Translations under genes and position numbers: made by a program
The notes under the pieces: generated by a model
What the model was told of the DNA's origin: nothing
Databases searched by the model: none
What the model saw: only the letters and a program-made list of their open reading frames with translations
DNA from: an uncultured Eubacterium sp.
GTDB taxonomy: Bacteria; Bacillota; Clostridia; Lachnospirales; Lachnospiraceae
Reading direction: 5' to 3'
DNA length: 64,000 bases
Assembly: GCA_910583555.1 (NCBI GenBank)
Contig: CAJTXO010000013.1
Span: 52,993 to 116,992 of the forward strand
Shown here: piece by piece, positions 57,051 through 64,000 of the stretch
Numbering within the stretch: the first letter of the stretch is position 1
How the letters are laid out: the number at the start of each line of letters is the position of its first letter

Positions 57051-57806
57051 CTATTTGTTTGTGGTATCTTCGTTCGTGACACCTTCATTTGTGGTATCTT
57101 CGTTCGTGACATCTCCGTTTCCTGTGATCGAAATCGGATCTCCGCGGTAAACGGGCTCTGTGCCGAGCAGCACGGTGCCGATGTCCTTGCACCGCGCGAT
57201 ATGCTCCCGAAACGTGCGGTAAGGCTGTCCCCCATATTTGTAATAATCGGTCGGAACGCCGGTGCAGTCAAGCCCAGCGTGGCTGCCGATGAACAGGGCG
57301 CGGTAGATGTGATATTTCTGTGTGACAACGACCGGATTTCTCAGACCGAATATATCGTGGGCACGCACCATGCTGTCGTACGTGGAAAAGCCGGCGTGGT
57401 CCATGAAAATATCCTGCGAGGGAACGCCGGCGTTGACGGCGTACTGTTTCATCACCTGAACTTCGTTGTATCCGTCCCGACCGTGATCGCCGCTCATCAG
57501 TATTTTGGGGGCAAGTCCTTGTTTGTAGCAGAAAATGCCTTTTTCGAGCCGGTCTTTTAACATCGGAGACGGCTCATTTCCGCGCAGGCCAGCGCCGAGG
57601 ACCACGATACAGTCGTGGTTCTTTTCGCTGTCTGCCGGAGGATCATTTTCAGTAAATTCGCGGATCTGTCCGGACGTGCTTAACGTTACCCAGAGATTCA
57701 GGCACAGGACGCACAAACAGCCGAAGAGCGCGAGAGCGCCCCCGGCCAGTAAAATACGTTTTCGTATCGGATGTTTTTTATTTTGTTTTATTCTATTTCT
57801 CGACAT
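57051..57806 (-). CDS. SanA/YdcF-family DUF218 protein
   Basis: A protein of 251 residues with one N-terminal TM helix (about 18-38). Motifs are CIVVLGAGLRGNEPSPMLKDRL, PKILMSGDHGRD, YNEVQVMKQY, GVPSQDIFMDHAGFSTYDSMVRAHDIFG and QKYHIYRALFIG, in family order. SanA-type proteins influence cell-envelope integrity and vancomycin sensitivity at the outer face of the membrane. The last 18 residues are a repeat (TNEDTTNE and TNEDTTNK around GV), encoded by a tandem DNA repeat at 57056-57105. The trpB2-like gene precedes it by 14 bp in one operon. Confidence 0.85.
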   Translation of the reverse strand: MSRNRIKQNKKHPIRKRILLAGGALALFGCLCVLCLNLWVTLSTSGQIREFTENDPPADSEKNHDCIVVLGAGLRGNEPSPMLKDRLEKGIFCYKQGLAPKILMSGDHGRDGYNEVQVMKQYAVNAGVPSQDIFMDHAGFSTYDSMVRAHDIFGLRNPVVVTQKYHIYRALFIGSHAGLDCTGVPTDYYKYGGQPYRTFREHIARCKDIGTVLLGTEPVYRGDPISITGNGDVTNEDTTNEGVTNEDTTNK

Positions 57807-57820
57807 GAAAATCTCCTCGC

Positions 57821-59188
57821 TTATACGGTCGGCAGTTTGGCAAGGCTTGCTTTGATCTCGGCATCCGTCGGGATGTAATCGCTCATGTCGCCGTCGTTAA
57901 ATTTCTGATATGCTACCATATCGAAATAACCGGTTCCAGTCAGGACGAATACGATGTTTTTCTCTTCGCCTGTTTCCTTGCATTTTAGTGCTTCGTCGAT
58001 TGCTACCAGGATCGCGTGGCTGCTTTCCGGCGCCGGAAGGATACCCTCGACTCTGGCAAACTGCTGTGCGGCCCGGAATACTTCGGTCTGTCCGACACTT
58101 CTCGCTTCCAGATATCCGTCCTCGTACAACTGGGATACGACGGAACTCATGCCGTGATACCGCAGTCCTCCGGCGTGGTTGGCAGACGGTATGAAGCCGC
58201 TCCCGAGGGTGTACATTTTCGCGAGCGGGCACACTTTTCCCGTGTCGCAGAAATCGTAGCGGTAGCTGCCGCGCGTCAGCGACGGGCAGGAGGCCGGTTC
58301 GACGGCGATGATCTGATAATCTGCCTCCCCGCGGAGCATTTCCCCGGCAAATGGGGAGATCAATCCGCCGAGATTGGAGCCGCCTCCGGCGCAGCCGATG
58401 ATCAGATCGGCTTTGATGCCGTATTTGTCGAGTGCCGTTTTGGTCTCCAGACCGATGATGGACTGGTGAAGCAGAACCTGGGAGAGAACGGAACCGAGTA
58501 CATAGCGGTAGCCGTCCTGTGACGTGGCCGCTTCCACCGCTTCCGAAATAGCACAGCCGAGACTCCCGGTCGTCCCTGGAAATTCCTGATTGATCTTCCG
58601 GCCGACATTGGTATCCATCGAAGGCGACGGCGTAACTTTCGCGCCATATGTCCGCATCACCTCGCGCCGGAACGGTTTCTGTTCATACGATACCTTGACC
58701 ATATAAACCTGACAGTCCAGATCGAAGTAGGAACATGCCATCGAGAGAGCCGTCCCCCACTGCCCGGCGCCCGTTTCGGTCGTCACGCCTTTCAGGCCCT
58801 CCTGTTTGGCGTAGTAGGCCTGGGCGATGGCAGAATTCAGTTTGTGGCTGCCCGAAGTATTATTGCCCTCAAATTTGTAGTAAATGTGCGCCGGCGTGTC
58901 CAGCGCCTTTTCCAGACAGTAAGCCCTTGTGAGCGGAGACGGACGGTACATTTTATAAAAACTCCGGATCTCCTCCGGGATGTCGATATACGGCGTGGTA
59001 TCGTCCAACTCCTGTCTTGCGAGCTCCTCACAAAATACAGGTTTTAATTCATCCAATGTAATCGGCTGCATCGTCCCCGGGTTTAAGAGCGGGGCCGGTT
59101 TGTTTGCCATATCGGCCCGTACGTTGTACCACTGGGCCGGCATTTCCTTTTCTTCCAGATAGATTTTGTATGGAATTTCCATTGACAT
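57821..59188 (-). CDS. trpB: TrpB2-type PLP-dependent beta-subunit-like enzyme
   Basis: A protein of 455 residues, longer than standard TrpB and of the TrpB2 group. The N-terminal extension (LEEKEMPAQWYNVRADMANKPAPLLNP) is typical of TrpB2. The PLP lysine lies in GSHKLNSAIAQAYYAK, and the phosphate loop is GCAGGGSNLGGL. It makes tryptophan from indole and serine, or may work on other substrates. No trpA gene is adjacent, so this copy probably acts without a tightly bound alpha subunit. GAAAAGAGGAAATC precedes the start. Confidence 0.9.
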   Translation of the reverse strand: MSMEIPYKIYLEEKEMPAQWYNVRADMANKPAPLLNPGTMQPITLDELKPVFCEELARQELDDTTPYIDIPEEIRSFYKMYRPSPLTRAYCLEKALDTPAHIYYKFEGNNTSGSHKLNSAIAQAYYAKQEGLKGVTTETGAGQWGTALSMACSYFDLDCQVYMVKVSYEQKPFRREVMRTYGAKVTPSPSMDTNVGRKINQEFPGTTGSLGCAISEAVEAATSQDGYRYVLGSVLSQVLLHQSIIGLETKTALDKYGIKADLIIGCAGGGSNLGGLISPFAGEMLRGEADYQIIAVEPASCPSLTRGSYRYDFCDTGKVCPLAKMYTLGSGFIPSANHAGGLRYHGMSSVVSQLYEDGYLEARSVGQTEVFRAAQQFARVEGILPAPESSHAILVAIDEALKCKETGEEKNIVFVLTGTGYFDMVAYQKFNDGDMSDYIPTDAEIKASLAKLPTV

Positions 59189-59277
59189 AGTTTGATTTCC
59201 TCTTTTCTAAATATTGTGATCGTTTCCTGCGGGAGGCTTAACAGGCGGCTAAATGCCAGATGGCAAAATGCCAGACA

Positions 59278-59841
59278 TCATGCGCTCATGTCAAAATTCA
59301 TGCCCGCCAGAAAATTGCGGTTCATATCCCGCTGCAGTTTTGCGTAAGGGTTTGTAGATTCCTTCGTTGTCCGCATCGTCGTATGTGTCGTGCCGCCGGA
59401 AACGTATACGCGGCCGCATTCCGGGCATACCGAAGTGTGGAGCGTGACTGTGGCGGAAACGAGCTGTTTGTTTGGCTTGCTTCCCTCGGCGATCGCATTT
59501 GCCACATGCTGCTTTTCGTGCGCCATGACAGTAGACGCCGCATTTCCGGGATCAATATGGCCCGGCGTCTTAAAGGAGACGTCGTTTTCATTGGAACCGT
59601 CTACGTATTTTCGGTTTTTGCACGTCTGGCATTCGCCTTTTTCGACTTTTTTGCCGGATTTGGCATCTTCTGTGCCAGTTGTTTGATCGGTGCGGACTGG
59701 TTTGCCGCTGGCGTCGAGTTTGACAGGGTCAGTGTCACCGCGCATGATCCGGTCGGCGCCGGTTACCGGGTAGACCGGGTTGGTATTGTAAACCGGATAC
59801 AGGGTGTCATATCCTCCCACTCCGTTGATCGCAAGACTCAT
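59278..59841 (-). CDS. Putative zinc-dependent protein with HExxH (SprA-related-like)
   Basis: A protein of 187 residues. It has two CxxC-type knuckles (ECQTCKNRKYVDGS, and VCPECGRVYVSGG) and the motif MAHEKQHVANAIAEG between them, an HExxH zinc-peptidase pattern. The N-terminal 35 residues are Tyr/Asn/Pro-rich. SprA-related bacterial proteins have a comparable HEQAH motif. No signal peptide is seen. AAGGGGGG precedes the ATG. The name is by motif only; function unknown. Confidence 0.65.
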   Translation of the reverse strand: MSLAINGVGGYDTLYPVYNTNPVYPVTGADRIMRGDTDPVKLDASGKPVRTDQTTGTEDAKSGKKVEKGECQTCKNRKYVDGSNENDVSFKTPGHIDPGNAASTVMAHEKQHVANAIAEGSKPNKQLVSATVTLHTSVCPECGRVYVSGGTTHTTMRTTKESTNPYAKLQRDMNRNFLAGMNFDMSA

Positions 59842-59969
59842 AAGAATCCCCCCTTGTTTTGTTTGTGTGTCAGTACACTGGGTTTTATATGGAAATTATA
59901 CATCAATGGAAATGGGATTTCAATAGGAAGATGGGATTTTCGGGGAGTTTTGTGATTTATATGATTTGG

Positions 59970-59998
59970 TTGATTTTAGGTTTCATGTCGGATATAAT
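59970..59998 (+). promoter_or_regulatory. Promoter of the hsdM operon
   Basis: TTGATT (59970-59975) and TATAAT (59993-59998) with a 17-bp spacer, 51 bp upstream of hsdM. Confidence 0.75.
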
Positions 59999-60048
59999 GG
60001 TAATGGGAAAATAACGGAGATTACATATGAATAACGGAGGGATAAGGT

Positions 60049-61590
60049 TTGGTTACTGGAGTAATTAAGAATAAGATTGATAAAATATGGACAGATATAT
60101 GGGCAGGCGGGATCACGAATCCCCTCACGGTAATTGAGCAGCTTACCTATCTTATGTTTATCCGGTCGCTGGATGAAAAGGAATTGGAGCAGGAAGAGTT
60201 TGATCATATGACGGGAAGCACGGGAAAAAGAATATTCCCTGCCTCGTCAACCGGCCAGTCGATGAGATGGAGCAGGTTTAAGGACAGGGATCCGAGAGAA
60301 ATATTTGATATATTGTCACAGAAAGTATTTCCGGCAATAAAAAATATGAAAAATGGAAGTTTGCCGGATTTTTCGGAAAATGGGGAAATGATAGAATTAT
60401 CTGATCCGGATGAAGCAGAAAACATGGAGAAAACAGCTTTTGCGCGCTACATGGAAGATGCCATGTTTCTTATTCCCACACCGCAGGTGCTGCAAAAGAT
60501 CATCACTGGATTAGAGGATTTGTATGAAAATGACATATCCGAGCTGGACATGCAGGGAGATCTGTATGAGTATATGCTCGGGAAATTATCTACCGCAGGG
60601 CAGAATGGCCAGTTCAGGACGCCGAGACAAATACGGGAAATGATGGTGGAACTTCTCCGGCCAACCCCGGATGATACCATTTGTGATCCGGCCTGTGGAA
60701 CAGCTGGTTTTTTGGTATCAGCTGCGGAGTATATACGAAAAAATTATGAAGAGACGATGACGACGGAACAGTGGGACAAGTTTTCAAACGAAACATTTAC
60801 CGGATTTGACACCGACCGGACGATGCTGCGGATCTCGGCGATGAACCTCATGCTTCATTCCATTTCAAACCCGGAAATTGATTATCTGGATTCTGTCTCA
60901 AAGCAGAATCAGATCAAAGGAAAGTATTCCATATGTCTTGCCAATCCTCCGTTTAAGGGAACGATCGACGCGGAGAGTATCAATGATGATCTGAAAGCGG
61001 TCACGAAGACGAAAAAGACGGAATTACTTTTCGTAGCCTTGTTTTTGCGTATGATGAAAAAGGGCGGTAGATGTGCCTGTATCGTGCCAGACGGCGTGCT
61101 TTTTGGCAGCAGTAAAGCACATAAGTCGATCCGGCAGGAATTGGTGGAGAATCACCAGCTGCAGGCGGTCATTTCCATGCCATCCGGGGTGTTTAAGCCG
61201 TACGCTGGTGTTTCTACTGCGGTTTTAGTATTTATAAAAACCGATGCAGGTGGAACCGATCAAGTGTGGTTTTATGATATGAAAGCAGATGGGTACAGCC
61301 TTGATGACAAGAGGGGGGAAATCGCGGAGAATGATATTCCCGATCTGATCCAGCGATTTCACAATATGTCTTCTGAAAAAGAAAGAGAGCGGACCGAGCA
61401 GAGTTTCTTTGTGCCAAAGCAGGAGATTGTGGATAATGGATATGATCTGTCTATAAACAAGTACAAGAAGGTGGAGTATATACCGGTAGAGTATCCGCCG
61501 ACTTCTGAAATACTGGATGAGTTGGAACAGTTGAATGAACAGGTGACAAATGAGTTGGGGCAGTTGAGGGAGTTGTTAAAAGAGGAGTAA
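60049..61590 (+). CDS. hsdM: Type I restriction-modification system, methyltransferase subunit
   Basis: A protein of 513 residues, typical length. The start is TTG 60049, with GGAGG 9 nt upstream and no other start before conserved sequence. The N-terminal HsdM_N helical domain (NKIDKIWTDIWAGGITNPLTVIEQLTYLMFIRSLDE) precedes the SAM-binding DPACGTAGFLVSA and the catalytic NPPF in CLANPPFKGT. This is the adenine-N6 methylase of a three-subunit enzyme. The target specificity comes from HsdS, encoded downstream at 63460 after an insertion of other genes. HsdR is not in the window. Confidence 0.95.
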   Translation: MVTGVIKNKIDKIWTDIWAGGITNPLTVIEQLTYLMFIRSLDEKELEQEEFDHMTGSTGKRIFPASSTGQSMRWSRFKDRDPREIFDILSQKVFPAIKNMKNGSLPDFSENGEMIELSDPDEAENMEKTAFARYMEDAMFLIPTPQVLQKIITGLEDLYENDISELDMQGDLYEYMLGKLSTAGQNGQFRTPRQIREMMVELLRPTPDDTICDPACGTAGFLVSAAEYIRKNYEETMTTEQWDKFSNETFTGFDTDRTMLRISAMNLMLHSISNPEIDYLDSVSKQNQIKGKYSICLANPPFKGTIDAESINDDLKAVTKTKKTELLFVALFLRMMKKGGRCACIVPDGVLFGSSKAHKSIRQELVENHQLQAVISMPSGVFKPYAGVSTAVLVFIKTDAGGTDQVWFYDMKADGYSLDDKRGEIAENDIPDLIQRFHNMSSEKERERTEQSFFVPKQEIVDNGYDLSINKYKKVEYIPVEYPPTSEILDELEQLNEQVTNELGQLRELLKEE

Positions 61591-61611
61591 ATAGATGGAA
61601 AGGAAATTTGT

Positions 61612-62217
61612 ATGGTTTTGGAGAATAAACTCGGTTTGAACGATTCTGTCGAATTGGCGAAAATGGAGGAACAGATTAGCAAGAAAAAAGCAATGGAATT
61701 GTTTGAAAGCGGCCGGTTAAATGATCTGGAAGCGGGGACTTTTCAAGCGCTTGTTGAGATTCATAAATATCTCTTTGAGCAGATCTACGATTTCGCGGGA
61801 AAAGTCCGGGATGTAAATATAGCAAAAGGAAGTTTCAGATTTGCTTCGGTTTTGTATTTACAAGCTGCCATAAAAAGTGTAGAAGATATGCCGCAGTCAG
61901 ATTTTGATGAAATCATTGAGAAGTATGTGGAAATGAATATCGTTCATCCATTTCGGGAGGGTAATGGGCGCAGTACCAGAATCTGGCTTGATCTTATTTT
62001 GAAGAAAGAGTTACATGTAGTAATGGATTGGAGTTTGGTGGAAAAGGATGATTATTTGCTGGCAATGGAGAGGAGTCCGGTAAAGGATATTGAGATTAAG
62101 CATATTTTAAGGCAGGCGCTGACGGATAAGATTGATGACAGGGAGATTTATATGAAAGGGATTGATCATAGTTATTATTACGAAGGGTATGGTGTTTATA
62201 AAGCGGAGGAATTGTAA
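61612..62217 (+). CDS. Fic/DOC family protein (AMP transferase)
   Basis: A protein of 201 residues. The Fic motif HPFREGNGRSTR (His112 to Arg123) has every catalytic residue of the active family (HxFx(D/E)GNGRxxR), with YDFAGKVRDVNI and LYLQAAIKSVEDMP ahead of it. Fic enzymes move AMP onto target proteins. The autoinhibitory (S/T)xxxE(G/N) helix is not visible, so control may come from a separate partner. It begins 21 bp after hsdM in the same direction. Confidence 0.93.
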   Translation: MVLENKLGLNDSVELAKMEEQISKKKAMELFESGRLNDLEAGTFQALVEIHKYLFEQIYDFAGKVRDVNIAKGSFRFASVLYLQAAIKSVEDMPQSDFDEIIEKYVEMNIVHPFREGNGRSTRIWLDLILKKELHVVMDWSLVEKDDYLLAMERSPVKDIEIKHILRQALTDKIDDREIYMKGIDHSYYYEGYGVYKAEEL

Positions 62218-62336
62218 ATAGAGTTAGATAAATTAAGATTTGTGGGGGAGATGGGGATGGAGTGAAGAAGATCTGGTAAGCGGAAAGAAAAAATAGAGTA
62301 TGAAAAAGGAATTCTGAGAGTAGGAGGGAAGTTGAA

Positions 62337-62666
62337 GTGTTGGCAAAAAATATTGAAAAGGATGTTATAAAAGGGGTTTTGGAAATATTTCAAGGGAATA
62401 TTGAGCAGATTATTCTATATGGTTCTGTCGCAAGAGGGGAGCAAAATTTAGAAAGTGATATTGATATTGCTTTGATTTTATATTCTGAAATGAAAGAGGA
62501 AGAGAAGAGATTGCTTATTGACTGGAGTGCGGAGTTTGATTTTAGTCATAACTGTGTATTATCTGTAGTGGATATTGCCAAGGAGCAGTTTGAAAAATGG
62601 AATGATATTTTGCCGTTTTACAGAAATATACGTAAGGAGGGGATTATGCTTTGGAAGGCAGTTTAA
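62337..62666 (+). CDS. mntA: MNT-domain nucleotidyltransferase (antitoxin-like, MntA type)
   Basis: A protein of 109 residues starting at GTG 62337, with AGGAGG upstream. The minimal nucleotidyltransferase motif GSVARGEQNLESDIDIAL provides Gly29-Ser30 and Asp41/Asp43. It is encoded with a HEPN protein (16-bp overlap), so it fits the HEPN-MNT toxin-antitoxin type, in which MntA adenylylates and neutralises the HepT RNase. Confidence 0.9.
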   Translation: MLAKNIEKDVIKGVLEIFQGNIEQIILYGSVARGEQNLESDIDIALILYSEMKEEEKRLLIDWSAEFDFSHNCVLSVVDIAKEQFEKWNDILPFYRNIRKEGIMLWKAV

Positions 62667-63046
62667 GAGAATTGGCGGATTATCGTATGGACCGGGCAAA
62701 GGAAATGCTGCATGCTGCTGAGGAAAATTTAAGAATAGGACAGTGGAAGACAGCATTGAATCGATCCTATTATGCTATTTTTCATGCGATGCGAGCTGTT
62801 AATATTTTGGAAGGATTTGATTCTTCAAAACACTCTGGCGTTATTGCATATTTTACACAGAACTATTTGAAAACCAAAAAACTAGATCGTGTATTGTCTA
62901 AAATAATTAAGGAAGCTTCGTACTTGAGAGAAAAATCAGACTATGACGATTTTTATATTGCTAGCAGGGTGGAAACCGAGAGACAAATAGAAAATGCGAA
63001 ATTATTCTGCAACAAAGTAGAGCAGTATTTAACAGAGAGGGATTAG
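62651..63046 (+). CDS. hepT: HEPN-domain protein (toxin-like, HepT type)
   Basis: A protein of 131 residues. It starts at TTG 62651 inside the MNT gene. Helices with the R-x6-H motif RSYYAIFH (Arg38, His45) and YAIFHAMRAVNILEG match the RNase-active HEPN family. The overlap with mntA argues for co-translation. HepT is a ribonuclease that MntA keeps inactive. The pair lies in the hsdM-hsdS gap and probably acts in phage defence or plasmid-like maintenance. Confidence 0.87.
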   Translation: MEGSLRELADYRMDRAKEMLHAAEENLRIGQWKTALNRSYYAIFHAMRAVNILEGFDSSKHSGVIAYFTQNYLKTKKLDRVLSKIIKEASYLREKSDYDDFYIASRVETERQIENAKLFCNKVEQYLTERD

Positions 63047-63061
63047 TGAGGAGAAATTAAG

Positions 63062-63193
63062 ATGGCATATAACACGGAAGGGGGTGGACAACTTTATAGA
63101 GAAGTCAGATCTGTTGGGTATAGGGTAAAATTTTATAAGAGGAACATGATTCAGTATTTGGGCGACCGAACGCTTAAAAGAGTCTATTTGTAG
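63062..63193 (+). CDS. Small hypothetical protein, 43 aa
   Basis: Read directly: ATG 63062, GAGGAG 8 nt upstream, stop TAG at 63191-63193. The product is short and basic with no transmembrane segment (MAYNTEGGGQLYREV ... KRVYL). It follows hepT by 15 bp. It could be a real small protein, or a leftover C-terminal fragment of a gene broken during the island's assembly. No family recognised. Confidence 0.45.
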   Translation: MAYNTEGGGQLYREVRSVGYRVKFYKRNMIQYLGDRTLKRVYL

Positions 63194-63220
63194 GTAGAGG
63201 AAAGAGAGGAAGCTGTGACT

Positions 63221-63412
63221 ATGGGAAATGAATTGGATTCAATGTGTGGAATATCAGATGAAGAATTAACAGAACGTTTTAAGGAAGCAATCCGAATAGA
63301 TAACGAGATGAAAAAGATAAAAGGTGCCCCAATAGCAGGTTATGACACAAAAGGAAAGCAGGCATACCTTGAATATGCGGATGGGAGGCGTCGTTATGCA
63401 GGCGAGGAGTGA
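63221..63412 (+). CDS. Small hypothetical protein, 63 aa
   Basis: Starts at ATG 63221 (a GTG at 63215 with closer AGAGGA is an alternative). It is acidic in the N-terminal half (ISDEELTERFKEAI) and has KGAPIAGYDTKGKQAYLEYADGRRRY near the end, which looks like a compact beta hairpin with a basic patch. It is 47 bp upstream of hsdS. Related short ORFs are seen near type I restriction loci, but I cannot name a family. An accessory or antitoxin role is possible. Confidence 0.6.
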   Translation: MGNELDSMCGISDEELTERFKEAIRIDNEMKKIKGAPIAGYDTKGKQAYLEYADGRRRYAGEE

Positions 63413-63459
63413 AATTAGTGATAACAAAATATAACTTATGATGGGAGGAACGATAAAAC

Positions 63460-64000
63460 ATGAGATTAGGTGATATTGCGACTTATATTAATGGATATGC
63501 GTTCAAGCCTTCTGACTGGGGAGATGTAGGATTACCAATCATTAGGATTCAGGATTTGACAGGATCAAGTTACCAATTGAATTATTATAGTGGAAAGTAT
63601 CCATCAAAAATAGAAATTAATAATGGAGATGTATTGATTTCATGGTCGGCAAGTTTGGGAGTTTATATTTGGAATGGTGGAAAGGCTCTTTTAAATCAGC
63701 ATATTTTTAAGGTGGTATTTGATAAGGTTAATATTAGTAAACAATATTTTGTTTATGCAGTAAGATATAATTTGAATGTTATGGTTTCAAAAATGCATGG
63801 TGCCACCATGAAACATATTGTTAAGAAGGATTTTGATAATATTGATATATTGTATCCGAGTATTGAAAAACAGAATGAAATAGTTGATATATTAACGAAA
63901 ACAGAGAATTTAATTGCAGCTTATAAACAGCAATTGAAACAATTAGACAACCTCATCAAAGCCCGATTTGTCGAGATGTTTGGGGATGAAAAGTACCCAT
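63460..64000 (+). CDS. hsdS: Type I restriction-modification specificity subunit (partial)
   Basis: The ATG at 63460 follows GGGAGGAA, and the frame runs open past the right edge (180 codons visible). Residues 1-140 form the first target-recognition domain (MRLGDIATYINGYAFKP, GDVLISWSASLGVYIW). The following helical linker (EKQNEIVDILTKTENLIAAYKQQLKQLDNLIKARF-VEMFG) is the conserved spacer that sets the distance between half-sites. The second recognition domain is beyond the window. HsdS joins HsdM and chooses the DNA target. Confidence 0.93.
   Translation, partial: MRLGDIATYINGYAFKPSDWGDVGLPIIRIQDLTGSSYQLNYYSGKYPSKIEINNGDVLISWSASLGVYIWNGGKALLNQHIFKVVFDKVNISKQYFVYAVRYNLNVMVSKMHGATMKHIVKKDFDNIDILYPSIEKQNEIVDILTKTENLIAAYKQQLKQLDNLIKARFVEMFGDEKYP

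Overview
The window reads as chromosomal DNA of an anaerobic Clostridia, most likely family Lachnospiraceae. The evidence is the gene content: a SCIFF/ranthipeptide precursor with its radical SAM maturase and a TIGR04086 membrane protein, DUF4364, the DUF5716/DUF5717 operon, an agr-type peptide quorum-sensing locus, a TrpB2-type enzyme and a Bacillus-like mbl-flhO-flhP flagellar cluster. No rRNA, tRNA, CRISPR array, transposase or prophage was seen. Most of the window is gene-dense with moderate to high GC. The last 4 kb (restriction-modification region) is clearly richer in A+T.

Layout. 1-5.0 kb: tail of a Rpn-like nuclease, a broken YgiT gene, a PLC-like hydrolase, a DUF5060 glycosidase-like protein, metY, and a YvyF-like zinc-ribbon protein. 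5.1-7.8 kb: malic enzyme, a TIGR01212 radical SAM protein and a DUF4364 regulator, overlapping end to end. 7.8-14.8 kb: a 173-nt cloverleaf-like element leading a UDP-sugar pyrophosphorylase gene, then rho, rpmE, a DUF1385 membrane protein, prmC and prfA. 15.0-18.7 kb: an XRE regulator, a LytTR response regulator and a GHKL histidine kinase, facing a convergent agrB and a short agrD; a second XRE gene follows beyond an array of helically phased TGTC motifs. 18.7-22 kb: a Ca2+-type P-ATPase and a MntP/YtaF-like membrane protein. 22-29.8 kb: a five-gene operon of unknown function built on DUF5717 (1178 aa) and DUF5716 (actin/HSP70-like), with two TPR-like proteins and a coiled-coil membrane protein. 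29.8-33.6 kb: thiE, a PHP phosphoesterase, TIGR04086, the SCIFF precursor and its maturase. 33.8-37.1 kb: MreB/Mbl, two rod/hook proteins and a FlgJ-like rod-binding protein. 37.3-43 kb: RecD2, ComF, a second YvyF-like protein, UDP-galactopyranose mutase and a GT2 glycosyltransferase. 43-48.2 kb: a PadR-led three-gene unit, divergent from an FtsX-type ABC transporter and lipoprotein operon whose leader carries a 39-bp hairpin repeat. 48.3-52.5 kb: an ECF sigma factor with a membrane-anchored beta-propeller protein, and a type Ic aminotransferase. 52.6-57 kb: a 2-hydroxyacid dehydrogenase, a secreted metzincin-like protein, a secreted esterase and a YgjP peptidase. 57-59.9 kb: trpB2, a SanA-like protein and a putative zincin. 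60-64 kb: a defence island in which Fic, MNT-HEPN and small genes sit between hsdM and a truncated hsdS.

Functional themes are peptide signalling (agrD, SCIFF), envelope and motility (MreB/flagellar rod, Glf/GT2, secreted enzymes), translation termination (rho, prmC, prfA) and defence. The features that most deserve follow-up are the agrD with a serine at the predicted lactone position, the cloverleaf leader, the phased TGTC array, the DUF5716/5717 operon, and a recurring pattern of short tandem repeats starting at or just after stop codons. All assignments come from reading the sequence and from knowledge of families; no database search was run.
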